This document shows, piece by piece, positions 34,321 to 46,700 of a stretch of DNA of 64,000 nt. Every line of letters begins with the position of its first letter. Position 1 is the first letter of the stretch. The position numbers and the translations under genes are program-made. A model generated the notes under the pieces. That model was not told the origin of the DNA and did no database searches. It saw only the letters and a program-made list of their open reading frames with translations. The DNA is from Euonymus europaeus (lineage: Eukaryota > Streptophyta > Magnoliopsida > Celastrales > Celastraceae): assembly GCA_963580455.1 (NCBI GenBank), contig OY756966.1, positions 12,651,001-12,715,000 on the forward strand. The letters are read 5' to 3'.

Positions 34321-36683
34321 CATTCCGCTACTGGTAATGGTTGCAACAATCCGACTGGTCTCTGATGCTCTGCCTTCATTTGTTGACAAGTAAGACACTT
34401 CATCACAAATCTAGCAACATCGGCCTTCATGCCCTTCCACCAGAAACTCTGCCTCAAGTCTCTGTACATCTTCGTACCCCCTGGATGCATAGCAAACCAA
34501 GAATGATGTGCCTCCTTCAGAATCTCTTGCCTCAACTCATCATCATCGGGAACCACTAACCTTCCCGCATATCGTACTCCACCATCATTCCCTCGAACCC
34601 ATCCAAGATTCTCATCAATTACATCAAATGTATGATCCGCATTCTGTGTATCTATAACCTTCTGAACCATCATAGGTCTCGAAGTTATAGAACACAAATA
34701 GGTCTTTTCCTCTTGACCCCTCAACTCCAATCCAAACTCATTGATTGTCTCTACAATTCCCCACTCATGCATGAATAGACTAGAAATCTTCTTCTTCCTA
34801 CTCAATGCATCCGCGACTACATTTGCCTTACCGGGATGGTATTGCAAATCGAAGTCGAAGTCCTCCAAGTATTCCATCCACCTCCTTTGACGCAAGTTTA
34901 ACTCTCTTTGGGTGAATAGATACTTGAGGCTCTTGTGATCCGAGAACACTTCAAATCTTTCTCCGTAAAGATAATACCTCCATTGCTTAAGTGAAAATAC
35001 CACTGCCGCTAACTCCAGATCGTGCACCGGATAATTTTTCTCATGCATTTTGAGCAACCTTGAACCATATTCTATCACTCGGCCCCGTTGCATCAACACA
35101 CAACCTAAACCAACTCCAGACGCATCGCAATACACCTGGTAGCCTACATTCCTTTCCTGAACTACTAACACTGGAGGTGTTGTCAACCTCTTCTTCAACT
35201 CCTCAAATGCGGCCTCACATTCGTCTGTCCACACAGACGGTGTACCCTTCTTCGTGAGCTGCGTCATCGGCGAAGCAGCTCTTGAAAAGTCCTCAATAAA
35301 CCTTCGGTAGTAACCTGCCAACCCTAGGAAACTCCGGATCTCAGTCACATTCTTCGGTCTCTCCCAATTCAAAACCGACTCAACTTTGGAGTAGTCAACC
35401 GCTATGCCTTCTTGAGTGATCACATGGCCTAGGAACTTTACTTCCGTGGCCCAAAATTCACACTTACTCAATTTAGCATACAATTGATTTTCCCTCAAAG
35501 TCTGTAACACTACCCTCAAGTGTTCCTCATGCTCTTCCTCCGTAGGAGAATAAACCAATATATCATCTATAAACACCACCAAAAAGTTATCCAAAAACGG
35601 TCTAAGAACCCTTTGCATTAGGTCCATGAACACCGCTGGGGCATTAGTCAACCCAAACGGCATCACAAGAAACTCATAATGCCCATAACGAGTTCTAAAC
35701 GCTGTTTTCTGAATATCCTCATCCTTAATCCTCAACTGATGATAACCCGACCTCAAGTCAATCTTAGAGAAATGCCTAGCACCTCTCAATTGGTCAAACA
35801 AATCATTGATCCTAGGCAATGGATACTTATTCCTCACTGTAACCTTATTCAACTGCCTATAATCAATACACATCCTCAAACTTCCGTCTTTCTTCTTGAC
35901 GAATAACACCGGTGCTCCCCACGGGGACACACTCGGTCTAATGAACCCCAAGTCTAACAACTCTTCTAACTGAGTACTCAACTCTTTCAACTCTGCTGGA
36001 GCCATCCGATACGGCGGAATCGAAATCGGCTTGACGTTCGGATGCAACTCAATAGCAAAGTCAATCTCCCTCTTCGGAGGTAATCCCGACAACTCTCCCG
36101 AAAATACATCCACAAATTCTTCCACTACCCGAATCATAGTAGCTACATCTCCCTTAGGAGCCGAAGTCACCAAACTTGCGACTCTACAATCCAAATACGA
36201 TGGGTTATCCATGAAATGAGGACATGGCATCCCCTTCGATCCCTGTAGATGAATCACCCCACCCTCTGGTACTCTAAGAGTGATCCTCCTTTGCCAAAAG
36301 TCAAGCACTCCTTGGTGCTTTGTCAACCAATCCACTCCGAGTATCACATCGAAGTCCTTGAAATCTAACACATACAAATCGGCTTGTAGAGATATCTCTC
36401 CAAACCGACACTCACAACCGAACACTACCCCCTCCAATGTGGTAAAGTGCCCGAATGGTGAGGACACCGTAAACATTCTCCTAATCGGCGAAATCTCCAC
36501 CGCTAGTGCGTTCGCTAACGAACTAGTAATAAATGATGAGGTAGCTCCATAATCAAATAAGATTCTTGCCCAACAATTCAAAATCAAAAATGTACCTCCG
36601 ATGAAGTTGGGATGCTCCTGTGCTTCATGATGTCCCATAGCAAAGACACGACCATCCGTCAGGGCATACTGCTGCTGCTGAGA
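34321..36683 (-). pseudogene. pol: protease, reverse transcriptase, RNase H, integrase zinc finger; truncated
   Basis: An uninterrupted frame of about 770 codons lies below the TAG at 36684-36686. The protease site reads [10 protein letters not shown] (Asp 36552-36554; most relatives have DSGA). Reverse transcriptase carries [46 protein letters not shown] and the catalytic FIDD (35562-35573). RNase H shows [10 protein letters not shown] (Asp 35124-35126), [21 protein letters not shown] and [10 protein letters not shown]. The integrase zinc finger shows [11 protein letters not shown] and CLTCQQ (Cys codons 34396-34398 and 34387-34389). Homology ends after QPLPVAE; the frame stays open into about 40 unrelated codons reading into the other element. 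Confidence 0.9.
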
Positions 36684-36965
36684 CTATCTGCCTCAACCTC
36701 GCCCTCTCTCTCCCGATGGAACAGTGGAAGGAAGAGTTGGAGGTGGTACCCCCGGTATCTGAGGCTGATGCTGCCCTCCCTGATTGCCCTGCGGACACTC
36801 ACTCTTCCTGTGAACCAACTTGCCACACCCAAAGCACTTAAATCCAGAAGATCTGCACTCATTCTTCATGTGTCCCTCTTTCCCGCACTTGTACCACGTC
36901 ACCTTGCCCCCTTGAGGCCTTGGACTCTTTCCTCGGTCCCCTCTCTGATGACGAAAATCAGTCCT
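36684..36965 (-). pseudogene. gag C-terminus with two zinc knuckles, first one damaged
   Basis: This lies in the same frame as gag and pol. The second knuckle CFGCGKLVHRKSEC is a complete C-x2-C-x4-H-x4-C. The first, WYKCGKEGHMKNEC, has Trp where the first zinc-binding Cys is expected, so it probably cannot bind zinc normally. A proline- and glutamine-rich linker follows. Two closely spaced stops, TGA 36693-36695 and TAG 36684-36686, separate it from protease, and TAG 36966-36968 separates it from the gag core. Confidence 0.82.
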
Positions 36966-37661
36966 CTACTTCTTGTGGCTGCCACCACCACCACCACCAC
37001 TACTCTCAGTCACTGGAAGTTTCCTCTGAGCCTCATTCCGCTCACTCAACTCAAAGTCCAACGCCATCTCAACTGTATCATCATACGATACCACCCTAGT
37101 GGCCATCACCATCCTCCCAAGACTAGGTAGCAACCCATCTCGGTACCTTGCCACCTTCTTTGCATCGGTAGGACCAAACTCTCTCCCAAACCGATACAAC
37201 TCCTTAAACTGCTTGGTGTACTGAGACACCGTCATCTCTGATGTCTGCAACAAATCAAGAAACTGCTTGGCCTTCTCAGTCTGCAGAGGTCTCGGCACAA
37301 ACTTCTGCATGAACAACTGCTCAAAAGAAGTCCAAGTCAGCTCATTCCTCCTCTGACCCATGGACATCCACCATTCATAGGCCACTCCACTCAGATAGTA
37401 GAATACAAACTTCACCCGTCGCTCATCAGGTATCTCCAACGTGTCCATCCTCATGCTCAACTGATTGAACCACTCCTCCGCCGCCACACCCGTTCCATCT
37501 CCGGAAAAGGTTGGAGGAGAAGTCCTCCTCAGCTGATCCACCTCATACATACCCCTTCCAGCTCTCGGTGCTGTAGCTACCTCAGTTGTAGCCTCGGGTA
37601 CCACTCCTTCAGTACGAGTGCCAGTTGCACCCATCACCTGAGCCACTGCTTGTGCTATCGT
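36966..37661 (-). pseudogene. gag core (retrotransposon gag domain)
   Basis: The frame continues from the upstream TAG at 37662-37664. Capsid-like gag blocks are visible: RRTSPPTFSGDG, AEEWFNQLSMRMDTL, VKFVFYYLSGVAYEWW, TWTSFEQLFMQKFVP, and MTVSQYTKQFKELYRFG near a conserved RYRDGLLP. A glycine run (GGGGGG) closes the segment before TAG 36966-36968. An internal ATG at 37644-37646 opens this part but is not likely the original start. Confidence 0.87.
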
Positions 37662-37997
37662 CTATGCCTGTGTCTGCACCATACTCATCATGAAGCTAGC
37701 TAACCCCTCCATCGTCACCGGTTGCCCCCCTGTAGTAATAGGAGCAACAGGTTCTGCAGGTGGTGCCTGCTGATCAGTACTCTCAGTCGGTAGCCCCTCA
37801 AGAACTATCTCCTCCTCTCTCAACTCCGGATCCACATTCGGAACCGAATCCTCAGTGCTAGGTGTGCCTCTAGTAACAGGCTCCACCCCAACACTACGAC
37901 CTCTACCTCGGCCCCTACCAACTCCCCGTCGGCCTCTGCCACGAGGTACCTCAGTCCCACTATCGGACCTGGTAGTTCTACGGGTATTCATCTGCAT
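37662..37997 (-). pseudogene. gag N-terminus
   Basis: An arginine/glycine-rich basic start (RRTTRSDSG, GRGRRGVGRGRGRGR) is followed by an acidic, proline-rich stretch, then MEGLASFMMSMVQTQA and TAG 37662-37664. I chose ATG 37995-37997 (MQMNTRRTT); ATG 37989-37991 and an upstream in-frame ATG at 38058-38060 are alternatives. The basic start lies about 155 bp after the PBS, the usual distance. The TAG falls where the frame otherwise continues straight into gag core, consistent with a CAG-to-TAG change. Confidence 0.75.
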
Positions 37998-38151
37998 GGC
38001 AAACAGACAATACCATTTAACGCACAACTCAACAGAGGATTTATTAGGGATATAAAACATACCGGATCAGCAGCGGTTGTGACATGGCCTGGATTACACT
38101 ACCATACATCTAGGACCCAACCCCGATCCTACATATCAACAGACAAACCTC

Positions 38152-38163
38152 CCTCTGATACCA
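38152..38163 (-). other. Primer-binding site complementary to initiator tRNA-Met
   Basis: The minus strand reads TGGTATCAGAGG, three bases after the LTR end. TGGTATCAGAG is the complement of the 3' end of plant initiator tRNA-Met and is the usual PBS of plant chromoviruses. Confidence 0.9.
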
Positions 38164-38820
38164 AATTGTGACGGCCCGTTCTGGGCACGCCACTGGTGCC
38201 CTCCGGCACCGTCTTAGGTCGCTAGTGCGATCATCCGGCAGACCGGAAATCCGGCGGCATCTCCCCGTATGTCGGAGAGTCCCCGCCTACATCAGAACCA
38301 CGCAGCATAAAATCCTCCATCACACTAGCAACCTAGCTAGGCCTCAGGCCTCAATCACATGCAATCCTGATCCTAGGGGCCTCAGGCCATCCACTACCAA
38401 CATGCACAAACTGATAGTAATAATCAAATCATCATATTCATAATATCATATAACCATAACAACTCCGCATACATCATGCATGCACCCTCTGGTGCCCAAT
38501 GATTATAAGAATATCATGAATAAACATCAATACATCATATACAAAATACGTGCTTAGAGTATCTCTCTAGCACCCACATCTTACCCAGGGCCATCCATGT
38601 CACATCCCGCTCTCACTGAGCCACTCCACTAGTACCTGTACCTGTACCAGTATCACCTGTGGGAAGGAATAAAAATGGAGGGTGAGCAAGAAGCTCAGTA
38701 GGGTGATGAGTAACATGAGTATAAGGCCGAATCTGAAACAATAGGATATGCAACAATATGAAACCTACCACATGCACGTATACTCAACAATCACATAGAA
38801 CATCAACCCGGGCAATCCCC

Positions 38821-38945
38821 TCAATGAGCAACCTCATCGATACCATGGCTCGTTCCATGTAATATCGAACGTGAGCAAGCTCACCAAATCAACTCATCAA
38901 TATCATGGTCGCTAACCATGACTATTGAACAGGAGCAAGCTCCCC
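38821..38945 (-). repeat. 60-bp tandem repeat, two copies, within the LTR
   Basis: Copies at 38821-38880 and 38881-38940 align in register at exactly 60 bp. They share tcatc-at-atcatgg, ccatg, att-gaac and gagcaagctc and differ at many sites, so the duplication is old. Confidence 0.7.
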
Positions 38946-39965
38946 AACATCAAACGCTCTTGGATTACCCGGTTGCGTGACTCTACCACGCCCGCACCAC
39001 TCCAGGAAAGTCCCTCATGAACCATACCTCTAGTGTGTTATCCTACTTGGAGTTCACATGACTCAGTGGTAACTCTCATCACCTCGTCATCCCTCCAAGA
39101 AGCTTTCAAGAAACCTAAGGAGCCCCGAGTCCATACCCGGTCCCCCATGCAACTCTAATGCATTATGTCATGACATGCTGAATAGATATATATATGAACA
39201 ACCTACATATATATACATAACTACCATGATGCATGAACGGAAATCACATCATGTCCATAGGAGATGGAACACACACACTCGGGTCATGCAACATCAAGAA
39301 TCAACAAGAATCACAATTAGGGTTCGTTTCCTCTTAGGAGCAATTAAGGCGGAAACACAAATGGAACGACCAATGAGGAATCGAAACGCTCTTAAAATAT
39401 CAAAAATGAACGATAGAAAGAATGGTTGGAAATCCCCTACCTCGTGTCGGGCAATTTACCACAAATTCCGTCACTAGGGTTTCGGTTTGCCCAAACCTAC
39501 AATGTGGCGAAACCGAACCCTTACACGCATCAATATATCAACCACAACTCATATGAACATCAAGTAAATCAATGAAATCGAAATCACTTACTTCTCTCTC
39601 TAGAAATTCCTTCTAATATCCTCCAAACTCACTTCAAGTTCAACTCAACTCCAACACACAAACCAATCTACATAAACATCCAAAATCACCCTAGGATTAA
39701 CATATCTAAATCATAGGAATCAACTCTAAATGAAACTAACAAGATCTACTCAAAACCCCAGAAATAGAAAAGTGAAGAAACTTACCTCCAAGGCTTGAAT
39801 CTTCCTTGAATCCTTTCCAAATTTCCAAAACTAAGCTCAAATCTCCAAAAATCACCTCAAATGATCTTCTCTCTCTAGAATCGTCTCTCACTCTCTCTCT
39901 AGAACTGAAACAAAACTCAGAAATCTCATAACTGGCTCGCGGAAGCCTTTTGAAGAAATCAGGTT

Positions 39966-40352
39966 GCGCCTAGACGCTACCCTGGGCACCTAGGCGCCCT
40001 GGCCTCTACTTAAGGTCCTTCAGGCGCTGCCCTGGGCGTGCAGGGCTTTCACGCCTAGGCGTGGTGCTCCTAGGCGCCTCTACGCCTACTCCAATTTTTG
40101 GTCGCCCACTGGACTGGGCGCAGCGCCTAGGCGCCCTGGGGTGCGCTCAGTCCAGTACCTCATTTTCTGGACTCTCTTCTTGAATGCACTTCTGCTGGAT
40201 TAGGCGCCCCTGGACGCACCATTGCACACGCCTAGGCACACACCGCCTAGGCGTGCTGCTCGGGCGGCTAGGCGCTCCAGCACTTCAAGTTCACTTCATT
40301 TCCAGCTCTTCACTGGACAAGGCGCAGCGCCTAGTCGCCCCCTGGTGCGCCT
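39966..40352 (-). repeat. CCTAGGCG-rich GC segment of the LTR
   Basis: At least five CCTAGGCG words and several near-matches (gcgcctagacg, cgcctagtcg, acgcctaggca) occur in under 400 bp, along with repeated ccctggg and tccag phrases. On the minus strand this is early U3. The rest of the LTR is AT-richer. Confidence 0.65.
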
Positions 40353-43300
40353 AGTCCAGTTTTTCCCCTTTGTGAAAAACTCGAAAATTCCAAAAAAAAA
40401 AATTTTGGGTCGTGGTTTCACATTTTTTCATGGCAATAATCTAGGAAGCTTATACTCGTGAAATTTGACATAGAAGAACATTAAAAAGTGTACACCGACC
40501 AACTTCGATGGTCCGAAGTTGCTCAACTCTCCCTATGGAGGAGCTTTTAACAATTTTGTACATTTGTCATAGAAAGTTAGGGTTTTGAAAAGGAAATAAT
40601 ATTGGAAGCTTATACTCATAAAATATGACATAGAATAACAATAAAAAGTGTACAACGAGCAACTTTGATGGTCCGAAGTTGCTCAACACTCTCTATGGAT
40701 GAGCATTTAATGATTTTGTCCATTTGTCATAGAAAGTTAGTGTTTTGTCATCGAAATAATCTGTAAAGCTTATATACTCGTAAAATTTGACATAGAAGAA
40801 CATTAAAAAGTGTACACCGAGCAACTTTCACGGTTCGAAGTTGCTCAACTTCTGTATAGAGGAGGTTTTATCGGCTTTGTCCATTTGTAATAGAAAGTTC
40901 GTGTTTTGTCAAGGAAATAATCTTGAAAGCTTATACTCATAAAATTTGACATAGAATAACAATAAAAAGTGTACACCGAGCAACTTTGATGGTCCGAAGT
41001 TGCTCAACTCTCTCTATGGATGAGCTTTTAACGGTTTTGTCAATTGGTCAAAGAAAGTTAGTGTTTTGGCATCGAAATAATCTATGAAGCTTATATACTC
41101 GTAAAATTTGACATAGAAGAACATTAAAAAGTGTACACCAAGCAACTTTGATGGTCCGAAGTTGCTCAACTTCTCTATAGAGGAGGTTTTAACGGGTTTG
41201 TCCATTTATCATAGAAAGTTAGTGTTTTGTCATCGAAATAATCTAGGAAGCTTATATACTCGTAAAATTTGACATAGAAGAACATTAAAAAGTGTACACC
41301 AAGCAACTTTGATGGTCCAAAGTTGTTCAACTCTCTCTATGGATGAGCTTTTAACGGTTTTGTCCATTTGTCATAGAAAGTTAGTGTTTTGTCATCGAAA
41401 TAATCTGTGAAGCTTATATACTCGTAAAATTTGACATAAAAGAACATTAAAAAGTGTACACCCAGCAACTTTGATGGTCCGAAGTTGCTCAAATCTCTCT
41501 ATAGAGGAGCTTTTAACGGTTTTATTCATTTGTCATAGAAAGTCGTTGTTTTGTCATCGGAATAATCTAGGAAGCTTATACTCATAAAATTTGAGATAGA
41601 AGAACATTAAAAAGTGTAAACCGAGCAACTTTGATGGTCCGAAATTGCTCAACTCTCTCTATGGATGAGCTTTTAATGGTTTTTTCCATTTGTCATAGAA
41701 AGTTAGTGTTTTTTCATCGAAAAAATCTGTGAAGCTTATATACACGTAAAATTTGACATAGAAGAACATTAAAAAGTGTACACCGAGCAACTTTGATGGC
41801 TTGAAGTTGCTCAACTTCTCTATAGAGGAGGTTTTAACGGCTTTGTCCATTTTTCATAGAAAGTTAGTGTTTTGTCATCGAAATAATCTAGGAAGCTTAT
41901 ATACTCGTGAAATTTGACATAGAAGAACATTAAAAAGTGTACACCGAGCAACTTTGATGGTCCAAAGTTGCTCAACTTCTCTATAGAGGAGGTTTTAACG
42001 GCTTTGTCCATTTGACATAGAAAGTTAGTGTTTTGTCAAGGAAATAATCTTGGAAGCTTGTACTCATAAAATTTGACATAGAATAACAATAAAAAGTGTA
42101 CACCAAGCAACGTTGATGGTCCGAAGTTGCTCAACTCTCTCTATGGAGGAGCTTTTAACGGTTTTGTCCATTTTTCATAGAAAGTTGGTGTTTTGTCATC
42201 GGAATGAACTAGGAAGCTTATACTGGTAAAATTTGAGATAGAATAACATTAAAAAGTGTACACCGAGCAACTTTGATGGTCTGAAGTTGCTCAACTCTCT
42301 CTGGAGGAGCTTTTAACGGTTTTGTCCATTTTTCACAGAAAGTTGGTGTTTTGTCATCGGAATAAACTAGGAAGCTTATACTCGTAAAATTTGACATAGA
42401 AGAACATTAAAAAGTGTACACCGACCTACTTTGATGGTCCGAAGTTGCTCAAGTCTCTCTATGGAGGAGCTTTTAACAATTTTGTACATTTATCATAGAA
42501 AGTTAGGGTTTTGTAAAGGAAATATTATTGGAAGCTTATACTCATAAAATATGACATAGAATAACAATAAAAAGTGTACAACGAGCAACTTTGATGGTCC
42601 GAAGTTGCTCAACTCTCTCTATGGATGAGCATTTAACGGTTTTGTCCATTTGTCATAGAAAGTTAGTGTTTTGTCATCGAAATAATCTGTAAAGCTTATA
42701 TACTCGTAAAATTTGACATAAACGAACATTAAAAAGTGTACACCGAGCAACTTTGATCGTTCGAAGTTGCTCAACTTCTGTGTAGAAGAGGTTTTATCGG
42801 CTTTGTCCATTTGTAATAGAAAGTTCGTGTTTTGTCAAGAAAATAATCTTGAAAGCTTATACTCATAAAATTTGACATAGAATAACAATAAAAAGTGTAC
42901 ACCGAGCAACTTTAATGGTCCGAAGTTGCTCAACTTCTCTATAGAGGAGGTTTTAACGGCTTTGTCCATTTGTCATAGAAAGTTAGTGTTTTGTCATCGA
43001 AATAATCTAGGAAGCTTATATACTCGTGAAATTTGACATAGAAGAACATTAAAAAGTGTACACCGAGCAACTTTGATGGTAGAAAGTTGCTCAACTTCTC
43101 TATAGAGGAGGTTTTAACGGCTTTGTCCATTTGACATACAAAGTTAGTGTTTTGTCAAGGAAATAATCTTGGAAGCTTGTACTCATAAAATTTGACATAG
43201 AATAACAATAAAAAGTGTACACCAAGCAACGTTGATGGTCCGAAGTTGCTCAACTCTCTCTATGGAGGAGCTTTTAACGGTTTTGTCCATTTTTCATAGA

Positions 43301-43777
43301 AAGTTGGTGTTTTGTCATCGGAATGAACTAGGAAGCTTATACTGGTAAAATTTGAGATAGAATAACATTAAAAAGTGTACACCGAGCAACTTTGATGGTC
43401 TGAAGTTGCTCAACCCTCTCTAGAGGAGCTTTTAATGATTTTGTCCATTTTTCACAGAAAGTTGGTGTTTTGTCATCGGAATAAACTAGGAAGCTTATAC
43501 TCGTAAAATTTGAGATAGAATAACATTAAAAAGTGTACACCGAGCAACTTTGATGGTCCAAAGTTGCTCAACTTCTCTATAGAGGAGGTTTTAACGGCTT
43601 TGTCCATTTGTCATAGAAAGTTAGTGTTTTGTCATCGAAATAATCTAGGAAGCTTATAAACTCATAAAATTTGACATAGAAGAACATTAGAAAGTGTACA
43701 CCGAGCAACTTTGATGGTCCAAAGTTGCTCAACTTCTCTATAGAGGAGGTTTTAACGGCTTTGTCCATTTGTCATAG

Positions 43778-46700
43778 AAAGTTAGTGTTTTGTCAAGGAA
43801 ATAATCTTGGAAGCTTATACTCGTAAAATTTGACATAGAATAACAATAAAAAGTGTACACCGAGCAACTTTGATGGTCCGAAGTTGCTCAACTCTCTCTA
43901 TGGATGAGCTTTTAACGGTTTTCTCAATTTGTCATAGAAAGTTAGTGTTTTGGCATCGAAATAATCTATGAAGCTTATATACTCGTGAAATTTGACATAG
44001 AAGAACATTAAAAAGTGTACACCGAACAACTTCGATGGTCCGAAGTTGCTCAACTTCTCTATAGAAGAGGATTTAACGTCTTTGTCCATTTGTCATAGAA
44101 AGTTAGTGTTTTGTCAAGGAAATAATCTTGAAAGCTTATACTCATAAAATTTGACATAGAAGAACATTAAAAAGTGTACACCGAGCAGCTTTGATGGTCC
44201 GAAGTTGCTCAACTTCTATATAGAAGAGGATTTAACGGCTTTGTCCATTTGTCATAGAAAGTTAGTGTTTTGTCAAGGAAATAATCTTGAAAGCTTATAC
44301 TCATAAAATTTGACATAGAAGAAAATTAAATAGTGTGCACCGAGCAACTTTGATGGTCCGAAGTTGCTCAACTCTCACTATGGAGGAGCTTTTAACAGTT
44401 TTGTCCATTTGTCATAGAAAGTTGGGGTTTTGTCATCGGAATAATCTAGGAAGCTTATACTCGTAAAATTTGAGATAAACGAACATTAAAAAGTGTACAC
44501 CGAGCAATTTTGATGGTCCGAAGTTGCCCAACTCTCTCTATGGATGAGCTTTTAAAGGTTTTGTTCATTTGTCATAGAAAGTTGTTGTTTTGTCATCGGA
44601 ATAATCTAGGAAGCTTATACTCGTAAAATTTGAGATAGAAGAACATTAAAAAGTGTACTCCGAGCAACATTGATGGTCCAAAGTTGTTCAACTCTCTCTA
44701 TGGATGAGCTTTTAACGGTTTTTGTCCATTTGTCATAGAAAGTTAGTATTTTGTCATCGAAATAATCTGTGAAGCTTATATACTTATAAAATTTGACATA
44801 AAAGAACATTAAAAAGTGTACACCCAGCAACTTTGATGGTCCGAAGTTGCTCAACTCTCTCTATGGAGGAGCTTTTAACGGTTTTGTTCATTTGTCATAG
44901 AAAGTTGTTGTTCTGTCATCGGAATAATCTAGGAAGCTTATAGTCATAAAATTTGAGATAGAAGAACATTAAAAAGTGTACACCGAGCAACTTTGATGGT
45001 CCGAAATTGCTCAACTCTCTCTATGGATGAGCTTTTAACGGTTTTTTCCATTTGTCATAGAAAGTTAGTGTTTTTTCATCGAAATAATCTGTGAAGCTTA
45101 TATACTCGTAAAATTTGACATAGAAGAACATTAAAAAGTGTACACCGAGCAACTTTGATGGCCTGAAGTTGCTCAACTTCTCTATAGAGGATGTTTTAAC
45201 GGCTTTGTCCATTTGTCATAGAAAGTTAGTGTTTTGTCATCGAAATAATCTAGGAAGCTTATATACTCGTGAAATTTGACATAGAAGAACATTAAAAAGT
45301 GTACGCCGAGCAACTTTGATGGTCCAAAGTTGCTCAACTTCTCTATAGAGGAGGTTTTAACGACTTTGTCCATTTGTCATAGAAAGGTAGTGTTTTGTCA
45401 AGGAAATGATCTTGGAAGCTTGTACTCATAAAATTTGTCATAGAATAACAATAAAAAGTGTACACCAGGCAACGTTGATGGTCCGAAGTTGCTCAACTCT
45501 CTCTGGAGGAGCTTTTAACGGTTTTGTCCATTTGTCATAGAAAGTTGGTGTTTTGTCATGGGAATAATCTAGGAAGCTTATACTCGTAAAATTTGACATA
45601 GAAGAACATTAAAAAGTGTACACCGACCAACTTTGATGGTCCGAAGTTGCTCAACTCTCTCTATGGAGGAGCTTTTAACAATTTTGTACATTTATCATAG
45701 AAAGTTAGGATTTTGTAAAGGAAATATTATTGGAAGCTTATACTCATAAAATATGACATAGAATAACAATAAAAAGTGTAAAATGAGCAACTTTGATGGT
45801 CCGAAGTTGCTCAACTCTCTCTATGGATGAGCATTTAACGGTTTTGTCCACTTGTCATAGAAAGTTAGTGTTTTGTCATCGAAATAATCTGTAAAGCTTA
45901 TATACTCGTAAAATTTGACATAGAAGAACATTAAAAAGTGTACACCGAGCAACTTTGATGGTTCGAAGTTGCTCAACTTCTGTATAGAGGAGGTTCTATC
46001 GGCTTTGTCCATTTGTAATAGAAAGTTCGTGTTTTGTCAAGAAAATAATCTTGAAAGCTTATAGTCATAAAATTTGACATAGAATAACAATAAAAATTGT
46101 ACACCGAGCAACTTTGATGGTCCGAAGTTGCTCAACTTCTCTATAGATGAGGTTTTAACGGCTTTGTCCATTTGTCATAGAAAGTTGGTGTTTTGTCATC
46201 GAAATAATCTAGGAAGCTTATATACTCATAAAATTTGACATAGAAGAACATTAGAAAGTGTACACCGAGCAACTTTGATGGTCCAAAGTTGCTCAACTTC
46301 TCTATAGAGGAGGGTTTAACGGCTTTGTCCATTTGTCATAGAAAGTTAGTGTTTTGTCAAGGAAATAATCTTGGAAGCTTATACTCGTAAAATTTGACAT
46401 AGAATAACAATAAAAAGTGTACACCGAGCAACTTTGATGGTCCGAAGTTGCTCAACTCTCTCTATGGATGAGCTTTTAACGGTTTTCTCAATTTGTCATA
46501 GAAAGTTAGTGTTTTGGCATCGAAATAATCTATGAAGCTTATATACTCGTGAAATTTGACATAGAAGAACATTAAAAAGTGTACACCGAACAACTTCGAT
46601 GGTCCGAAGTTGCTCAACTTCTCTATAGAAGAGGATTTAACGTCTTTGTCCATTTGTCATAGAAAGTTAGTGTTTTGTCAAGGAAATAATCTTGAAAGCT

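Larger units (their letters stand above)
34321..40422 (-). mobile_element. Ty3/gypsy chromovirus-type retrotransposon, 3' truncated
   Basis: Read on the minus strand the order is 5' LTR (40422-38167), initiator tRNA-Met PBS, gag with zinc knuckles, protease, reverse transcriptase, RNase H and integrase zinc finger. All coding parts share one reading frame, which is the single gag-pol frame usual for plant chromoviruses. Four in-frame stops interrupt it. The integrase catalytic core, C-terminus, polypurine tract and 3' LTR are missing because sequence homology stops at about 34321. The right end sits inside array 2 satellite. Confidence 0.85.
38167..40422 (-). repeat. 5' LTR of the minus-strand gypsy element
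   Basis: On the minus strand it starts TGTGAAACCACGACCC at 40422 and ends ...GGGCCGTCACA at 38167, 2256 bp with TGTGA/TCACA termini. The outer end abuts array 2 satellite (tttttcatggcaataatc). The inner end is three bases from the PBS. It holds a GC-rich CCTAGGCG patch near its start and a 60-bp tandem repeat. Its sister 3' LTR is absent, so no age estimate is possible. Confidence 0.85.

Noticed and set aside
39175..40461. Plus-strand open frames in the minus-strand element's LTR
   Set aside because: They are antisense to an LTR and carry no domain; the last one crosses the LTR/satellite boundary.
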